Assembly (NCBI GenBank): GCA_026168455.1
Contig: CM047429.1
Coordinates: 58,099,623-58,163,622, forward strand
DNA: 64,000 nucleotides
From: Theocolax elegans
Lineage: Eukaryota > Arthropoda > Insecta > Hymenoptera > Cerocephalidae
Direction: 5' to 3'
Positions 1 through 11,860 of the stretch are shown here, piece after piece. The position numbers and the translations under genes were made by a program. How positions within the stretch are numbered: the stretch's first letter is position 1; each line of letters opens with the position of its first letter. Below the pieces are notes generated by a model. The model did not search any database and was not told the DNA's origin. It was given only the letters and a program-made list of their open reading frames with translations.

Positions 1-3000
1 ACAGCCGAGCGAATCCGCGGAAGCGTAAATTTGAAAACGCGCACTGGTATATATACGCACACGGTCACACAGTGATACACGCACGTGCACATAAACACAC
101 ACCTCTATTTATAAAAAGCATTATAAAGAAATAGACGAGTCCCATTGTCACGTCCAAGACCGGCGTATATAGAGCGCCAAACGTAAAGAAACCCGATGGT
201 TTCGAAAATATCCAGGATGACTCATTAGCGTGGATTTACGATCGGACTTTTGTCAAAGTATTCTCGAGTCGTTCGCTCGGTGTGTCTAAATATATATACA
301 AACTGCGATATATACTTCTGGTTTCCCTTGCCCATGCGCATCAATCGCTTAAGCTCGGAAAAGCTTTTATCGTCTCTTTCGTATATTTCGTTTTGTCATC
401 TCTGACTATTATTTTGATCCGATCGAACCGAGCTAAAGGTAGAATATCCAATGATTTGTGAGTTAGATTTTTATCTCTCTGTTGTTTCATAGTATATCTA
501 TAGGTCTCTGCAAGATTTCAAGGTAGGATTGTACGGTCAAGTTTTCATTCGATATGTCGACATGTAGTCTTTAATTTTGAAATGTGCTTGATTGTGTATT
601 GACTGCAAAATTTACGGAGATATGGTAGTTCTCTAGCGACCCTTCGGTCAAAGCAGCGACAACTAATACAAATATTTTTATATGTTATTTTTTTATAAAA
701 GAAATATTCACGCAGTGATTTATTATTAAATAGTTTTTAATTGATTAACGTAATTGCTATAAATTGAGGCTAAAATCGCATATTTTTCTTGTTTATAATC
801 GAGAATTTTTTTTTAAAATGTTTGACTTATTGTAAATATTTTTGGATATAAAGAAAGAGCAGAAATTTATCTTTCATTTGCTATTATTTATATTGTAATC
901 TCCCATTTCTAAAGTATAATAATATGCAATTTTCTGTTCTGATTACTGTTGTTCCCATTTACTTCCATGTTAAAATAAGTATTTTTAATCATTTTTTACT
1001 AAAAATTTAGTTGGGTAACCTTCACTTAAAAAAATACTAAAAAATTCTTCCTATTTCAAAAATTGTAACTCAAATTTTTAGTTAAAATCTCTCATCTTTT
1101 TGCAAATTGCGGAACGAATGTATACTTGCAATTGAATAATCATTCAGTATTTTTATATTCCAGATCATTTTAAAATCATAAAATCATGTTTAAAACATAC
1201 TCTATCAGGTTTTAATTGTGTAAAGCCGTTGTTGGTGTACAGTTAATGATCTCGCCAATCATTATTTCCTTATTTTTTTTAAACGCGCAATTTTCGTACA
1301 ATTAAGAATATAATAAATCTTTAATAATTGTGTTTTATTAGCATTAATTATAATATATAAATCTCCACATATTACACTATAATACCTAAAAGTATATCGT
1401 ATATACAATGCGAATTAGAGGCTAATAGAATCTATTTTACTCGCGTACACACAATACGTGCTAATTTTGTATTTTATTACAAGGTTTTCAAAAGAACAAT
1501 TATAAAATGGATATAAATTTAGATTAACGTAAATAAATAATTGGATATAGTGCTTTTGTTAAGAGTACAATGGAATTAATTATTAGCTTTTATTATTTAT
1601 AGGTATTGAGATAATTTCCATATTTAATAAACTAGACCTTTATACACATTTTTTCTTAATTGCAATTTAATGTATGAGACCTTTGACTCGTGAGAATCCA
1701 ACTTTTGGACGATTGAACCACTCTTTAATTGATTAAGTCGTATTAAATAACAATAATATTCAAGATAGCTTTAATATTATTTTTAGGAGTAATATATACG
1801 CGTATAGTATGTATATATTAAAACGATGCGAGATTAAAAATTAAAATTCTGGTACAGTGTGAAAGCGCGTTTATTTTAAACAAAAAAAATTTTAATTGAT
1901 TTACATGATTGAACATGAAAAGTATGCATCGCGTACAAGAACTCCAAGGATTCATGCATTATAAGTCGTGCGTCACTTACTTCGTGCACCGGAGGACTTA
2001 TACATATAGTTCTGAGATTTCACTCAAATCGGCTAACTCGATTTTATACGTATTTCCAATATTTATTTAGCTCTCTAATCAAAATATTTATTTTTTAACA
2101 CTAATTTAGACTCTTTTCACGTCTTTTTCATTCGAGATTTTCAAATGCATTTTATAATATCACACAATATCATTAAGACGTAGCATTATTATATACCTTA
2201 ATGTAATATCAAAATCGATAATGCACTTAAAAACGTACATCAAGTTTTTACATTATTTTGTTTAACCTTTAATAAAACGTTCAAAATATATTTTTCCATT
2301 ATACACATCTAGAATGTTCTCTTTATCGAAAAATTAAAAAAATCGAAAATATATGTAGACGTATGTAAAAAAAGTAGAAAATAATAAAAATAAACGAAGA
2401 CACGAAGAAAAGGCAAAGATAAATTTTCGATCCGTTAAACTCAATTATGCGAGAAAATCCGAGACAAAGTACGATGCATCGACGAGTAGTACATTTTTCT
2501 TACCACTCTGTGAGTGCATCATTCTCGACCGCAGAGCCTCCGACTGGATTATATACACGAAGCCGAAGAGAAAAGGGAGAATAAGAGGAAACGAAGAGAG
2601 AAAGAAGAAGAAGAAGAACAGGAGAAAGAGGAGGAGAAGGGTGACAAATTGAATATTTATTCATAAGCCCTTCTAATTCTCAACGCACTTTTGCTTCAAG
2701 GTTTTTAAACGAATTTCAATTTTGAAGACGTTCGTATATTTCGGTTCAGGTGTTGTAGCTTTAAAATTTATATATGCGATTATTATTATTTTTTGAGTTT
2801 AAGTTCACATTTTTTTTGTTTTTTTATTATTATTATTATTGAAAGCACGTGATAGAGAATTCGCGTGAGCGTAAACTATAACTATTTGGTCAAAAATTGA
2901 AATGTATTATATTACGTAGGTTTCTAAGACTAAACCTTATTCTTAGAATAAATTTGACTTCGCTATTATTTTGAAGAGAAATAATAAAACTCATTGAAAT

Positions 3001-3881
3001 CAAATTGCCGATAATGTATCAAAATATATGCTTATCTTTCGCATAAAATAGTATATAAAAAAAAATAAAAAGGAGAGGGAGAAAAATTAGTTGACTTTCT
3101 GGAGGCTTCGAGGTAATCAAATTAGCATTGCATTTGTATTTATGGAAAATTGCCCTTGCGATACGATCGGCTTGTGGCATATAATCGCTCAGCTCGATCT
3201 TACGTTTACGGGTTTCCTTTTTTTTCCTTTTTTTTAATGTAAACTGACCACTAGACGAGCCTACTGGTTAGGTACATACTGCTTTTTTTTTCTGTGCAGT
3301 TAAAGATTGTTGTAAGTCGATTTTTGGATATTCTGTTTTAACGTCCATGCAGTATATTCGAAATAAAATTAACTTTTTATCAGTAAATTCACGATTTACA
3401 AATGAGATTTGAAAGTCATTTAAGATATAAACGCATAATCCTCATTTTATACGTATTGGTATACAACGAGTCGTAGCACACATCTCGCTATGCTTTATAA
3501 TTTTTTTCGACCGCTTAACATTATATGAATTATTTATGTAATGAAGACTAACCGGTTTCTTTTTTTTCATACGGTTTTTCTATCTGTTATTTTTATTCTA
3601 GGCACTTTAAAGTTTATTAATATACATCGAATAACTGTGCCTAAGAATGAAGATGAAAAAAAAACTGAGTCGCGTGTGACGCGATTGCATTTAAAGAGAT
3701 TGTTTTATTTATACTCCTGATGCAATAATATTTTTTAAATGTATACAAACGTTTCTAAATTTTATTTTTAATTTAGAGTGATGCTCTTTCGAATGTATAG
3801 ATGAGTAAACAAAATGTTACTAGTATGCACTTTCGAAATTTAAAAACCAAATATATGAAATATTTTAATTCAAGATACCTA
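1..3881. other. Gene-free AT-rich stretch
   Basis: No open reading frame of coding character appears on either strand. The first 700 bases are somewhat GC-richer, with scattered CpG and short tatata runs; after that the sequence is AT-rich with many homopolymer tracts. There is a purine-rich tract at about 2550-2640 (GA-rich, AAGAAG-like repeats) and a short TTA run at 2824-2841. It could be intergenic DNA or intron of a gene outside the window. Confidence 0.5.
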
Positions 3882-4552
3882 CACCGAGATAAAACTGCAT
3901 AGCAATATTTACAAAAAAATATACTAAAGTATAATATAACTAAAACAACTTGATTATTTTATTGATTTCACTATACTATGGTTAAATTATAACTTATAAA
4001 CGCATACTTAAATCAACCAACATTTTTAGTACAATGGGTCCAGTTGATTTATTGATAATCGACTATATTTTTTACTATAATTCGCTTAGATAAATTTACA
4101 ATCTAGAAATATTTAATATAACACCATAATTTTTTAAAAATATTTACAATTAAAATATTGTAACTATTACAATATATTATTGCTGTATCATTATTCCACT
4201 ATACAGTATTGTCAAATATACTATGTTTTAAATTATGTTTAATTGAAATTTTTTATTAATACTAATTAATATGTAGTACAACGAATTTACAATTAACTAT
4301 ACATTGAAAGAGTATTGCCGGATTCAATGTTACTATATTTCCACAAATATTTTCCCTTATGATATTTGTTTGGAATTCGACCTCCCAAAAAATCGTGTTT
4401 TTTTAACTCAATCGATTAAAAAATACATCAAATAAGTTTCTAATTACTTTTTTAGTGAAGAAATGTATTTCTGACCGATTTTTAATAAAATTAATTATTT
4501 TTATTCTCCTATTAAAAAAAACACATATGTGGTCACAGTGCTCCTCAACCAA

Positions 4553-4685
4553 CCTTTTGGCTCAAGGATTATTAAAGAATTGACAACTTAAAATCGTTAT
4601 TCAGTGTCGGGCCTCCAACAATAACGGGCTCCTGCCGTGAATGACGATTTGAAGTTGTCAATTTTTTAATAATCGTTTAACCCAA
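4553..4685. repeat. Imperfect inverted repeat, about 50 bp arms
   Basis: The left arm (about 4553-4606) contains GGATTATTAAAGAATTGACA. The right arm (about 4639-4690) contains its inverse, TGTCAATTTTTTAATAATCG. Arms match at roughly 80 percent around a GC-rich loop of about 33 bases (gggcctcc ... gggctcctgcc). This is a small stem-loop of the kind found in foldback MITEs, and it lies about 320 bp from the larger hairpin. Confidence 0.6.
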
Positions 4686-5008
4686 AAGTAAGTTTAGCTC
4701 GATAACGAGGTTTATGTATGATTGGGTTATTGGGCTATACAAAAGCAAGTTGGAATTACGATGTGAAGTCGTGACACAAATTGTGGAAGAAAATTTTTTT
4801 TCGCTAAAAAACGATTGGAAACATATTTTTTCAATGGATTGGGTAATAAAACATGATTTTTTGGGGTAAAATTCCGAATAAGATACTCACCTATGTATAC
4901 AATAACTGCATTCCTTTATACGTATTTCAAAACAAGTTCATCAGTGTAGTGTTTGTCGTCAAAAGACATATGGACTTAGACCAAAGTGCAAAGGGTCTAC
5001 TATTACTA

Positions 5009-5684
5009 ACAAGGGGAGTACATGACCTCCGGGAAACGGATCTCATCCTAACTTTGGTATGTCTTTTATAATATAAAACATGAAGAAAGCCAAGTTATTT
5101 CTTGCCAATGGCCACTTTTACGGAAGTTATTCGACATCCAATAATAATAGCAGTAAAAATTACTTGGTATTCGGTCGCTTATAACTCGGAATCAAATAAA
5201 GATAAACAATCGAACCAAAAACCAGAAGAAAGTTGAGTTCAAGTAGATATGGTTTGAAAAAAAAGAAGCTCAAATTGCTTAATTTGAAGCAAAGTTATGA
5301 AGAAAATTAGAAATTGAAGACTATTAGGCCAAAATTAATATGAAAATTTATTGTTTCTTTTGGCCTAATAGTCTTCAATTTCTTATTTTCTTCATAACTT
5401 TGCTTCAAATTAAGCAATTTGAGCTTCTTTTTTTTCAAACCATATCTACTTGAACTCAACTTTCTTCTGGTTTTTGGTTCGATTGTTTATCTTTATTTGT
5501 TTCCGAGTTATAAGCGACCGAATTAGAAGTAATTTTTACTGCTATTATTATTGGATGTCGAATAACTTCCGTAAAAGTGGCCATTGGCAAGAAATAACTT
5601 GGCTTTCTTCATATTTTTATATTATAAAAGACATACCAAAGTTAGGATGAGATCCGTTTCCCGGAGGTTATGTACTCCCCTTGT
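5009..5684. repeat. Large near-perfect hairpin (foldback) with about 325 bp arms
   Basis: The left arm 5009-5334 begins ACAAGGGGAGTACATGACC. The right arm 5358-5684 ends with the inverse, GGTTATGTACTCCCCTTGT. Reading the two arms against each other I count only about eight differences over 325 bases, including a small change near 5085 and a three-base cluster near 5165. The loop is about 23 bases. The arms carry only short frames and no recognised protein. Such a structure is a recent inverted duplication or a foldback element, and if transcribed it would give a long double-stranded RNA hairpin. Confidence 0.9.
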
Positions 5685-8600
5685 AAGTGAGAATTATCCC
5701 ACTACGTTCTGCTTTTTCAAAGTAAGTTCATTTAAAGTAATTATAAAATCAAGATAATCTAATAAACGTTTAACAACATTATGATAATTATTATTTACAG
5801 ATGAGTGTACAGATATAGAGAATGAGGTATTCTTTGATTTGTTTAAGACTCAAGAAAAGAATTGAAATACAAGAAATAAAATTGTATTGTTTAAAGGAAT
5901 TAGATTTGTGTAAAGAATATTACATACATATGTGTAAAAATTAAGCTATGTACATATTGTAAACTAGATATAACTTGTTTTATAACAAAATAAAGTATGA
6001 AAAATAAAATTTTAACTATCTTTTTATTTCATACAAGCGTATCTTAAAGTCTAACTTATTATAAATTATAGTAAAAGTAAAAAATTATGATGTATTTGTA
6101 GTATTATTTTTCTATTAATTTCTAACATAACTTTTAGTATTATTTAATAAAAATATAATATAGTAAATTTTAATAAGTAAATATTTTTAAATATTTAGTT
6201 AAATTACAATTTTTTTTGTAAACAGTACTTGCAATTTTCATAAATAATTTTACCATAAATTATTACAGTATAGTTATTGCACTATATTTTTTCGTAGTTT
6301 TATAGTAAAATTAACCTTTTTTTTCTCTCAGTGTATATGCAATAATGTAATTAATCGATTGTAGCGCAAACAACGGAATGAAAATAAAATATATATATAT
6401 ATAATGTATATAATTGAGTTTGGACATTGTTCAAAATAGTAGAAAATTTATCCTTTGACGCGTGAAGCTTGAAATTGAGCTTTTCTACAGTTTGTATATA
6501 TATTCTCAAAAGCTCTTAGAATTTTGCGCTTGCGCCTAACAGCGTTTTATTTATAGGCCAAGTTTCACATACCTACCTTCGAATGTTTCGTCTATACTCA
6601 TTTCCATCATTCGGTGTGTATATATCGTCAATGATTTTCTTCACAACGTAACTTATATAGATATTTTATTATATCTATAAAAATTTATATATTTTTTTCT
6701 CAAAAATTATATTGTGTAAGCCTATATAATTGAGCTTTATGTGAAATCTAAAAATATCTATGAAATAATGTTTGGATATTAAAGATATATTATTTTATTA
6801 TTTCTCATTAAATTTTACGGTTTACCCATAAATTTAAATTATTTCAATGTAAAAACTTTTTATATTAAAACTCGTACGTAACAACTGCATCTATATATCT
6901 ATACATATATTTTTGATAGTGTACATAATTGTAATTAAGTATAATAAATATATGTAAATTATATATTTTAAAAAAATTATATTTATATAAAATTACTTGA
7001 TTTATTACCAATAAACAATAATCAACGAATTTGTTAATTTTATTAATTTCTCTATAGGTTTACTAACATTTCATTAAATTACAAGAGTTTGTGTATGGTA
7101 TATAAATGCATCGATCGTAAAAGTTACGAGTCCCGAGAGACTCGTTCACGAGAAATCTCTAAAATGTACTTCTTTCTTATCACGTTATGATAAATCGATA
7201 TTTATTATCGTATTAATTAATAGATTTATAAAGATATATTAATAATTAATAGTTTAAAAAATTTTAATATTAAGTAAAAAATTTTGATTTTCGAAAAAAG
7301 AACTTGAAAAAAGATATAGAGTGTATGGATGTGTATTATGAAGTAGAGCGTATAAAGACAAGCAGTATATTTTTTAATTTAGCCGAGTCGAGTAACGAGT
7401 GAATTAACGTTGGTATAACATTCGGTTATATAGTTATTATTTATACGCAATAATAAAGAAAGAGTGAGAAAGAAGAGGGAAACGAGTCGGGAATAAATAT
7501 ATCCGTCCGTCTCAGTGGCGTCGCTCGAATTCTCACCTCGGGTTTGAGATAATTACGAAGAGACGGCGAGCTATATAGAAGCATGTTACGAGGAGGGCGG
7601 AGAGATTCGTCGCTCGATCGCAACTCGACAGAAATATATATATACGCGTACATTGGGTGGCGTTGGCGTCAAACGATATCTACATCTGCGATTCTATCCT
7701 TATTAAATATTTAAATTTTATTTATACTTCACGTATTTATCTCGGTTGTTTTTCTTTAATTTTATATTACTACTAATTGACACACAAACTTTAATAAACA
7801 ATAGCATAATTCATAGATCCACACTTAGAGACAAAATAAAATTGCAACATTTCCCTTGAATTTCCGATAAGTGATCGATAAACGTTATACGTATACAAGT
7901 AAAATATTGTCCGTGAATTCGATCTCGTAGAATAAAAAAAAACGAATTGCAATTAAGAGTATATGTATATGTGTGTATACGCATGAAACACGCATAATTT
8001 TGCATTTATATATACGAACGTGACTTGGCGTTATCTTTCACTTGCTAATACCAAGTTTTCATCGGCACCTCGCATTTTATTGAAATGGGAAATGCTCGTT
8101 TCCTCGTTTATTCTTTTTTCTTGTTTGTTATTTTCTTGCTTCTGAATTCTGCGATCAAGTACGTTCGAATGTCGGTCACTCGATTAAAATGTTACATTCT
8201 TAGGCGAGCGCCATATATTTCTATTTTTAATCGGCAAAGTATATATATTAGATTCGTTCAATAATTAATCGACGTTAACGTTTATGCGTGTATCAATAAG
8301 CCTCGAGTGTACCCACATCACACCATTTTGCAACTAATGTGACTCGATAAAGTGTTTTGTTATATTTTACATTCTCTCGTCGTTATCGTTGAGAGAAATC
8401 TCCAGGTGGTATACGATATGTAACTACTAATTTTCTCACGTTTCCTCGTTACTCGATTTTGATTCGACCCTTTTAATTAATTAACCGACAATGTGATTTA
8501 TTAATTAAGAAGGCTTATACCTTTCCCGTGCGATTAAAAATCACGGGTATATCATTTTTTATAGACTACGGTTTAATTAATATTTAACAAAAATCGTTGA

Positions 8601-8781
8601 CAATATGATAGATCTAAAATAAACGTCGTATACGTACAAAGATATAAAGTTAAGTTTTTTTAACTAGAAGCCATAAATCATATTTAACAACTTATATACA
8701 CAACACTATTTTACGCAACATGTTACGTTTTTTCAAATACACCACTACACTAAAAACGTTATATTTTAAATAATTTTATAA

Positions 8782-8810
8782 ATTAATAATAATAATAATA
8801 ATAATAATAA
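8782..8810. repeat. AAT trinucleotide microsatellite
   Basis: A near-perfect run of AAT units (about nine), ending in ...aataacaatgataatg. Confidence 0.85.
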
Positions 8811-10178
8811 CAATGATAATGTTAATAATAAACTTCTGCAAGCACATATACGATAACTCGAGGGATAAATGTGATTATTCGTTTTCGCTATAATTATATC
8901 ATTTTTCTCATTTCTATTTTAACTTGTAATTATATCGTAATCTCGAAACGCAAAACAATAACATAATTTTCGCGTCCATTGTGAGTGTAGTGCATTTTAA
9001 TTAAACGTCATTGTATAAAAAATTAATTGCGATTAAACAAGTTGGTATACGCGTATACACACTAGCGATTGTATAGCTCGGTAACTACATCACTGATAAC
9101 TGTAATTGTAATGTTTAAATTCAAACATTTGAATTTTAACATTTTTGCATTTAGTAATAAGTTTAATTTGAAATTTTATCTATCTTTATGGAGGTTTAAG
9201 GGGCGCTGTGCGAGTCTCAGAGTCGTATAGTTTATAAATGTACTCGGATTTGTAAAGAAGAAGTATCGAATAATTTTTTGTTTTATCTGAAAAACAAAAA
9301 CGAGCGAGAAATTCAGCGAGTGTACGTATACATATCTATATATAAGTATACATTTTAATGGCTACTCAAACACAAAACTCGCGTGAGAAACGAGCGGTAA
9401 ATTTAATTTTTAACGTTTTAATCAATAACAGTGTCTACACGTTGGATTTTCGAAAATTTGCTCGGATACATTTTTTTATTATTGTTGCTTAGTTATGGTT
9501 ATAAAAACATATTTTAATATTAATGAATTGCAGATTAGATGATAATCGTTGTTTACATAACGATGTATTATTTGAATGTTAATATGTATCTGTACAGTAT
9601 ATATATTTTTTATCAATATGGTTAATATTGCAGGGAATCGCTTAAATGTTTGGTTAGTTTTAATAGGTATTATAGTTTCTACGTGATTATTGCAATTAAG
9701 TTAGTATACGCAATAAATAGGTACTTACTATTTTTTTTTTACATTATTATAAACCCTTTTGAAATAGAAATATAAAACTGTTAAAAAGTAAAATTAAATG
9801 TAAAGAGCTGTGTACATAATTAACCGAATAATTAATATGCCGAATAATGCACAGTTAAAAGCTATTACTATCTGGGTATGTTAAACCGGTTTTTGAAACG
9901 TAAATAGCTGAATTGGTTAAAAGCAGAGTTTAAACAACGTATATATAAGCTCGAGGTAAAAAAATGTAAAAAGGAAGATCTCTTCGTATCGAAGTTTAGA
10001 GCATCTTTGATTTTGAGAATAATTGTCGAAGTAGAAAAAGTTTTGAAAGAAAGAAGAAGGTAAGGTGCGCGATAAAGCGAGTTCGGGGCTGTCATAAATT
10101 AATCCGTCGCGCGGAGGAAGAGCATTTACCCTTTAAGAGGGGTCAGTGTCACGTACGCGCCGAGTTCGTTGACTGCTC

Positions 10179-10202
10179 CGTCTCTCTCTCTCTCTCTCTC
10201 TT
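10179..10202. repeat. CT dinucleotide microsatellite
   Basis: An unbroken CT run inside the GC-richer island, followed by gctctctc. Confidence 0.9.
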
Positions 10203-10239
10203 GCTCTCTCACTTTCGTATACATATACATATACACATG

Positions 10240-10248
<9 letters not shown>

Positions 10249-10276
<28 letters not shown>
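10249..10276. repeat. AT dinucleotide microsatellite
   Basis: An unbroken AT run of about 14 units following a short CA run, in the same island as the CT tract. Confidence 0.9.
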
Positions 10277-10280
<4 letters not shown>

Positions 10281-10493
10281 TTACACGCGTACATGCACGT
10301 GTATATATATACATCAGTTTATTTCCATCTTTCTCTTACAGTGGATTATTCCCTCTCCGATGGTAGAGTTGCGTGGTCGGTGAGAGGCGCAGCCCCCGGA
10401 CGACCGGTTGGTCCACCCTTCCTTCATTCCTTATTACCCGTTTGAGCTCCTCGCGTGTGCTCGCATTTCTTCCTTTTTTCCTTTTATACTCGT

Positions 10494-10519
10494 ACACACA
10501 CACACACACACACATATAT
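10494..10519. repeat. CA dinucleotide microsatellite grading into AT
   Basis: About nine CA units followed by TATATA. Confidence 0.85.
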
Positions 10520-11458
10520 ATGTATGTGCTCGAGGTGCGGCGAAATTTCGCGTGATATGCGCGCCCGGTATCGAGCATCCCGCATTTACTTAACCCGGAC
10601 GATCTTCCAAACATTTCGTATTGCTATATACATACCTAATATATATCTATCTGTACGTGTACGTACACCGTTCGTTTGCCTTTGTTCCGATTCAACTTTT
10701 TTATTTTCCCATTATTTTAAACTGATGTTACTTCGATTTATTCGTAATAAGGATCTTTTAACACCTAAATTTTATTTTAGATTTAGTTGCTCTTGTACAT
10801 CGTTAGTACAGTGATTAAACTATAGTTCTCTTTTAGTTTTATTATGTACAACTAATTGACATCCTACAACCACTTAAATTTTGCGTATTAAAATTTATTG
10901 TTAAAAAAAGTTTACAAGTATTTATAGAATGCACAGGTTCTACACCCGCGGAGCATGAATATATATATATATATATGAGTTTTAAGTCTCGTTCTCATCC
11001 CCGAAGCGACACCTATCTTAAAACGTAATAAACTTATTATGTCCACGTGTATAGACACCGTATAATATATATATTTTAAATAAATCATGTTACACTATAA
11101 TTTTTTAAGCAAATGTTTCACATAATTTCTAACGATTTTACGTTTGAATGCGCGTTAGGTAAATAATTAACAATAATTAAAAGATAATAAAAAGAACTTT
11201 TTGAATTCGTTAATAATCAACGAAAGGAATAAAATATTCGATAAAAGTTAGTTATAATTTAATTACAAAATTTAACCAATTTTTTGTTTGTGTTTACTAT
11301 CATAATAAATATTAAGTGGTAAAATGAAAATATATACGCGTATAGGTGATCAAAACAAATAATTATCGTTTTTTTAAGTCGTGAACTTGAACAAATATTT
11401 GATTAAAAGTAAAATACTAATGATTGATAGTAATTATTGTGACTGCACGTAAGAAGTA

Positions 11459-11860
11459 TCACTCGTTTGCTTCTCCTCTATTTTTTTGGTCATTTTTTTG
11501 CTGTACAGTTGATAGTTTGATAAGAAAATTATAGGAATCACTTTGTGGACCAAAAGTTTGGAATGCATCTCGTACAAAAAGGAGAGTAAACCCTCTTATG
11601 GAATGTCGTGTCGTTTTTTGGACCACGTTAACGGTGAATATAATTGCATTAACCGTTAATTTAGTGGTTTGCCCATTGAACTGCATCGTTTGTAGTTTTA
11701 AGGAAACCTGTGTATCGTGCAGGTAAAGACACTCATTTTTAACACGGATAATACAGGCAGGTACATAAGTGTAGATAGCTTTAATCATACCTTTATTACG
11801 TCGCAAGGGCTCTAATTTTATAGAACGTTTCGTTGTTGTATTATTATATGCAACATGCAT
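11459..11860 (-). CDS. Orphan 133-residue ORF with faint NTF2-like resemblance
   Basis: An intronless frame runs from an ATG to a stop, the longest uninterrupted frame in the first 19 kb and not made of low-complexity sequence. Residues about 78-103 read as two beta-strand-like blocks, AIIFTVNVVQK and SIRGFTLLFV. Their order and spacing recall the last part of NTF2-like folds in the NXF/NXT mRNA-export and NTF2 families; the upstream IKAIYTYVPAC also fits that fold loosely. No conserved signature is exact, and the N-terminal helix of the fold is not clear. It could be a divergent gene, a decayed retrocopy, or a chance frame. I see no matching exons in the neighbouring DNA. Confidence 0.3.
   Translation of the reverse strand: MHVAYNNTTTKRSIKLEPLRRNKGMIKAIYTYVPACIIRVKNECLYLHDTQVSLKLQTMQFNGQTTKLTVNAIIFTVNVVQKTTRHSIRGFTLLFVRDAFQTFGPQSDSYNFLIKLSTVQQKNDQKNRGEANE

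Larger units (their letters stand above)
3882..6333. mobile_element. Possible TA-flanked composite non-autonomous element containing two hairpins
   Basis: The left end reads CACCGAGATAAAA after TA (3880-3881). The right end, read on the minus strand, is CACTGAGAGAAAA, also bordered by TA (6334-6335). About 11 of the first 13 bases match. Further in, weaker matching continues: an ATATACT-rich block near 3915 against its inverse near 6290, and CTATGGTTAAATTATAACTTA near 3975 against TTATGGTAAAATTATTTATG near 6255. That pattern fits old, long terminal inverted repeats of a Tc1/mariner-type non-autonomous element. No transposase frame is visible. The two hairpins described separately lie inside. 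The pairing is degraded, so the outer boundaries are tentative. Confidence 0.35.
6334..11458. other. Gene-free stretch with one GC-rich island and microsatellites
   Basis: No supportable gene. The bulk is AT-rich. A GC/CpG-richer island lies at about 7440-7670. A second, larger island covers about 10060-10620 and carries CT, AT and CA simple repeats. An AAT run sits at 8782-8810. The islands have no coding pattern on either strand: the open frames through them come from repeat sequence. Confidence 0.5.

Noticed and set aside
5450..5650. 66-codon frame in the right arm of the large hairpin
   Set aside because: It lies wholly in the inverted repeat, has no family resemblance and is interrupted in the matching left arm.
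10169..10814. Several overlapping frames on both strands
   Set aside because: They are Tyr/Ile/His/Thr runs produced by CT, AT and CA microsatellites.
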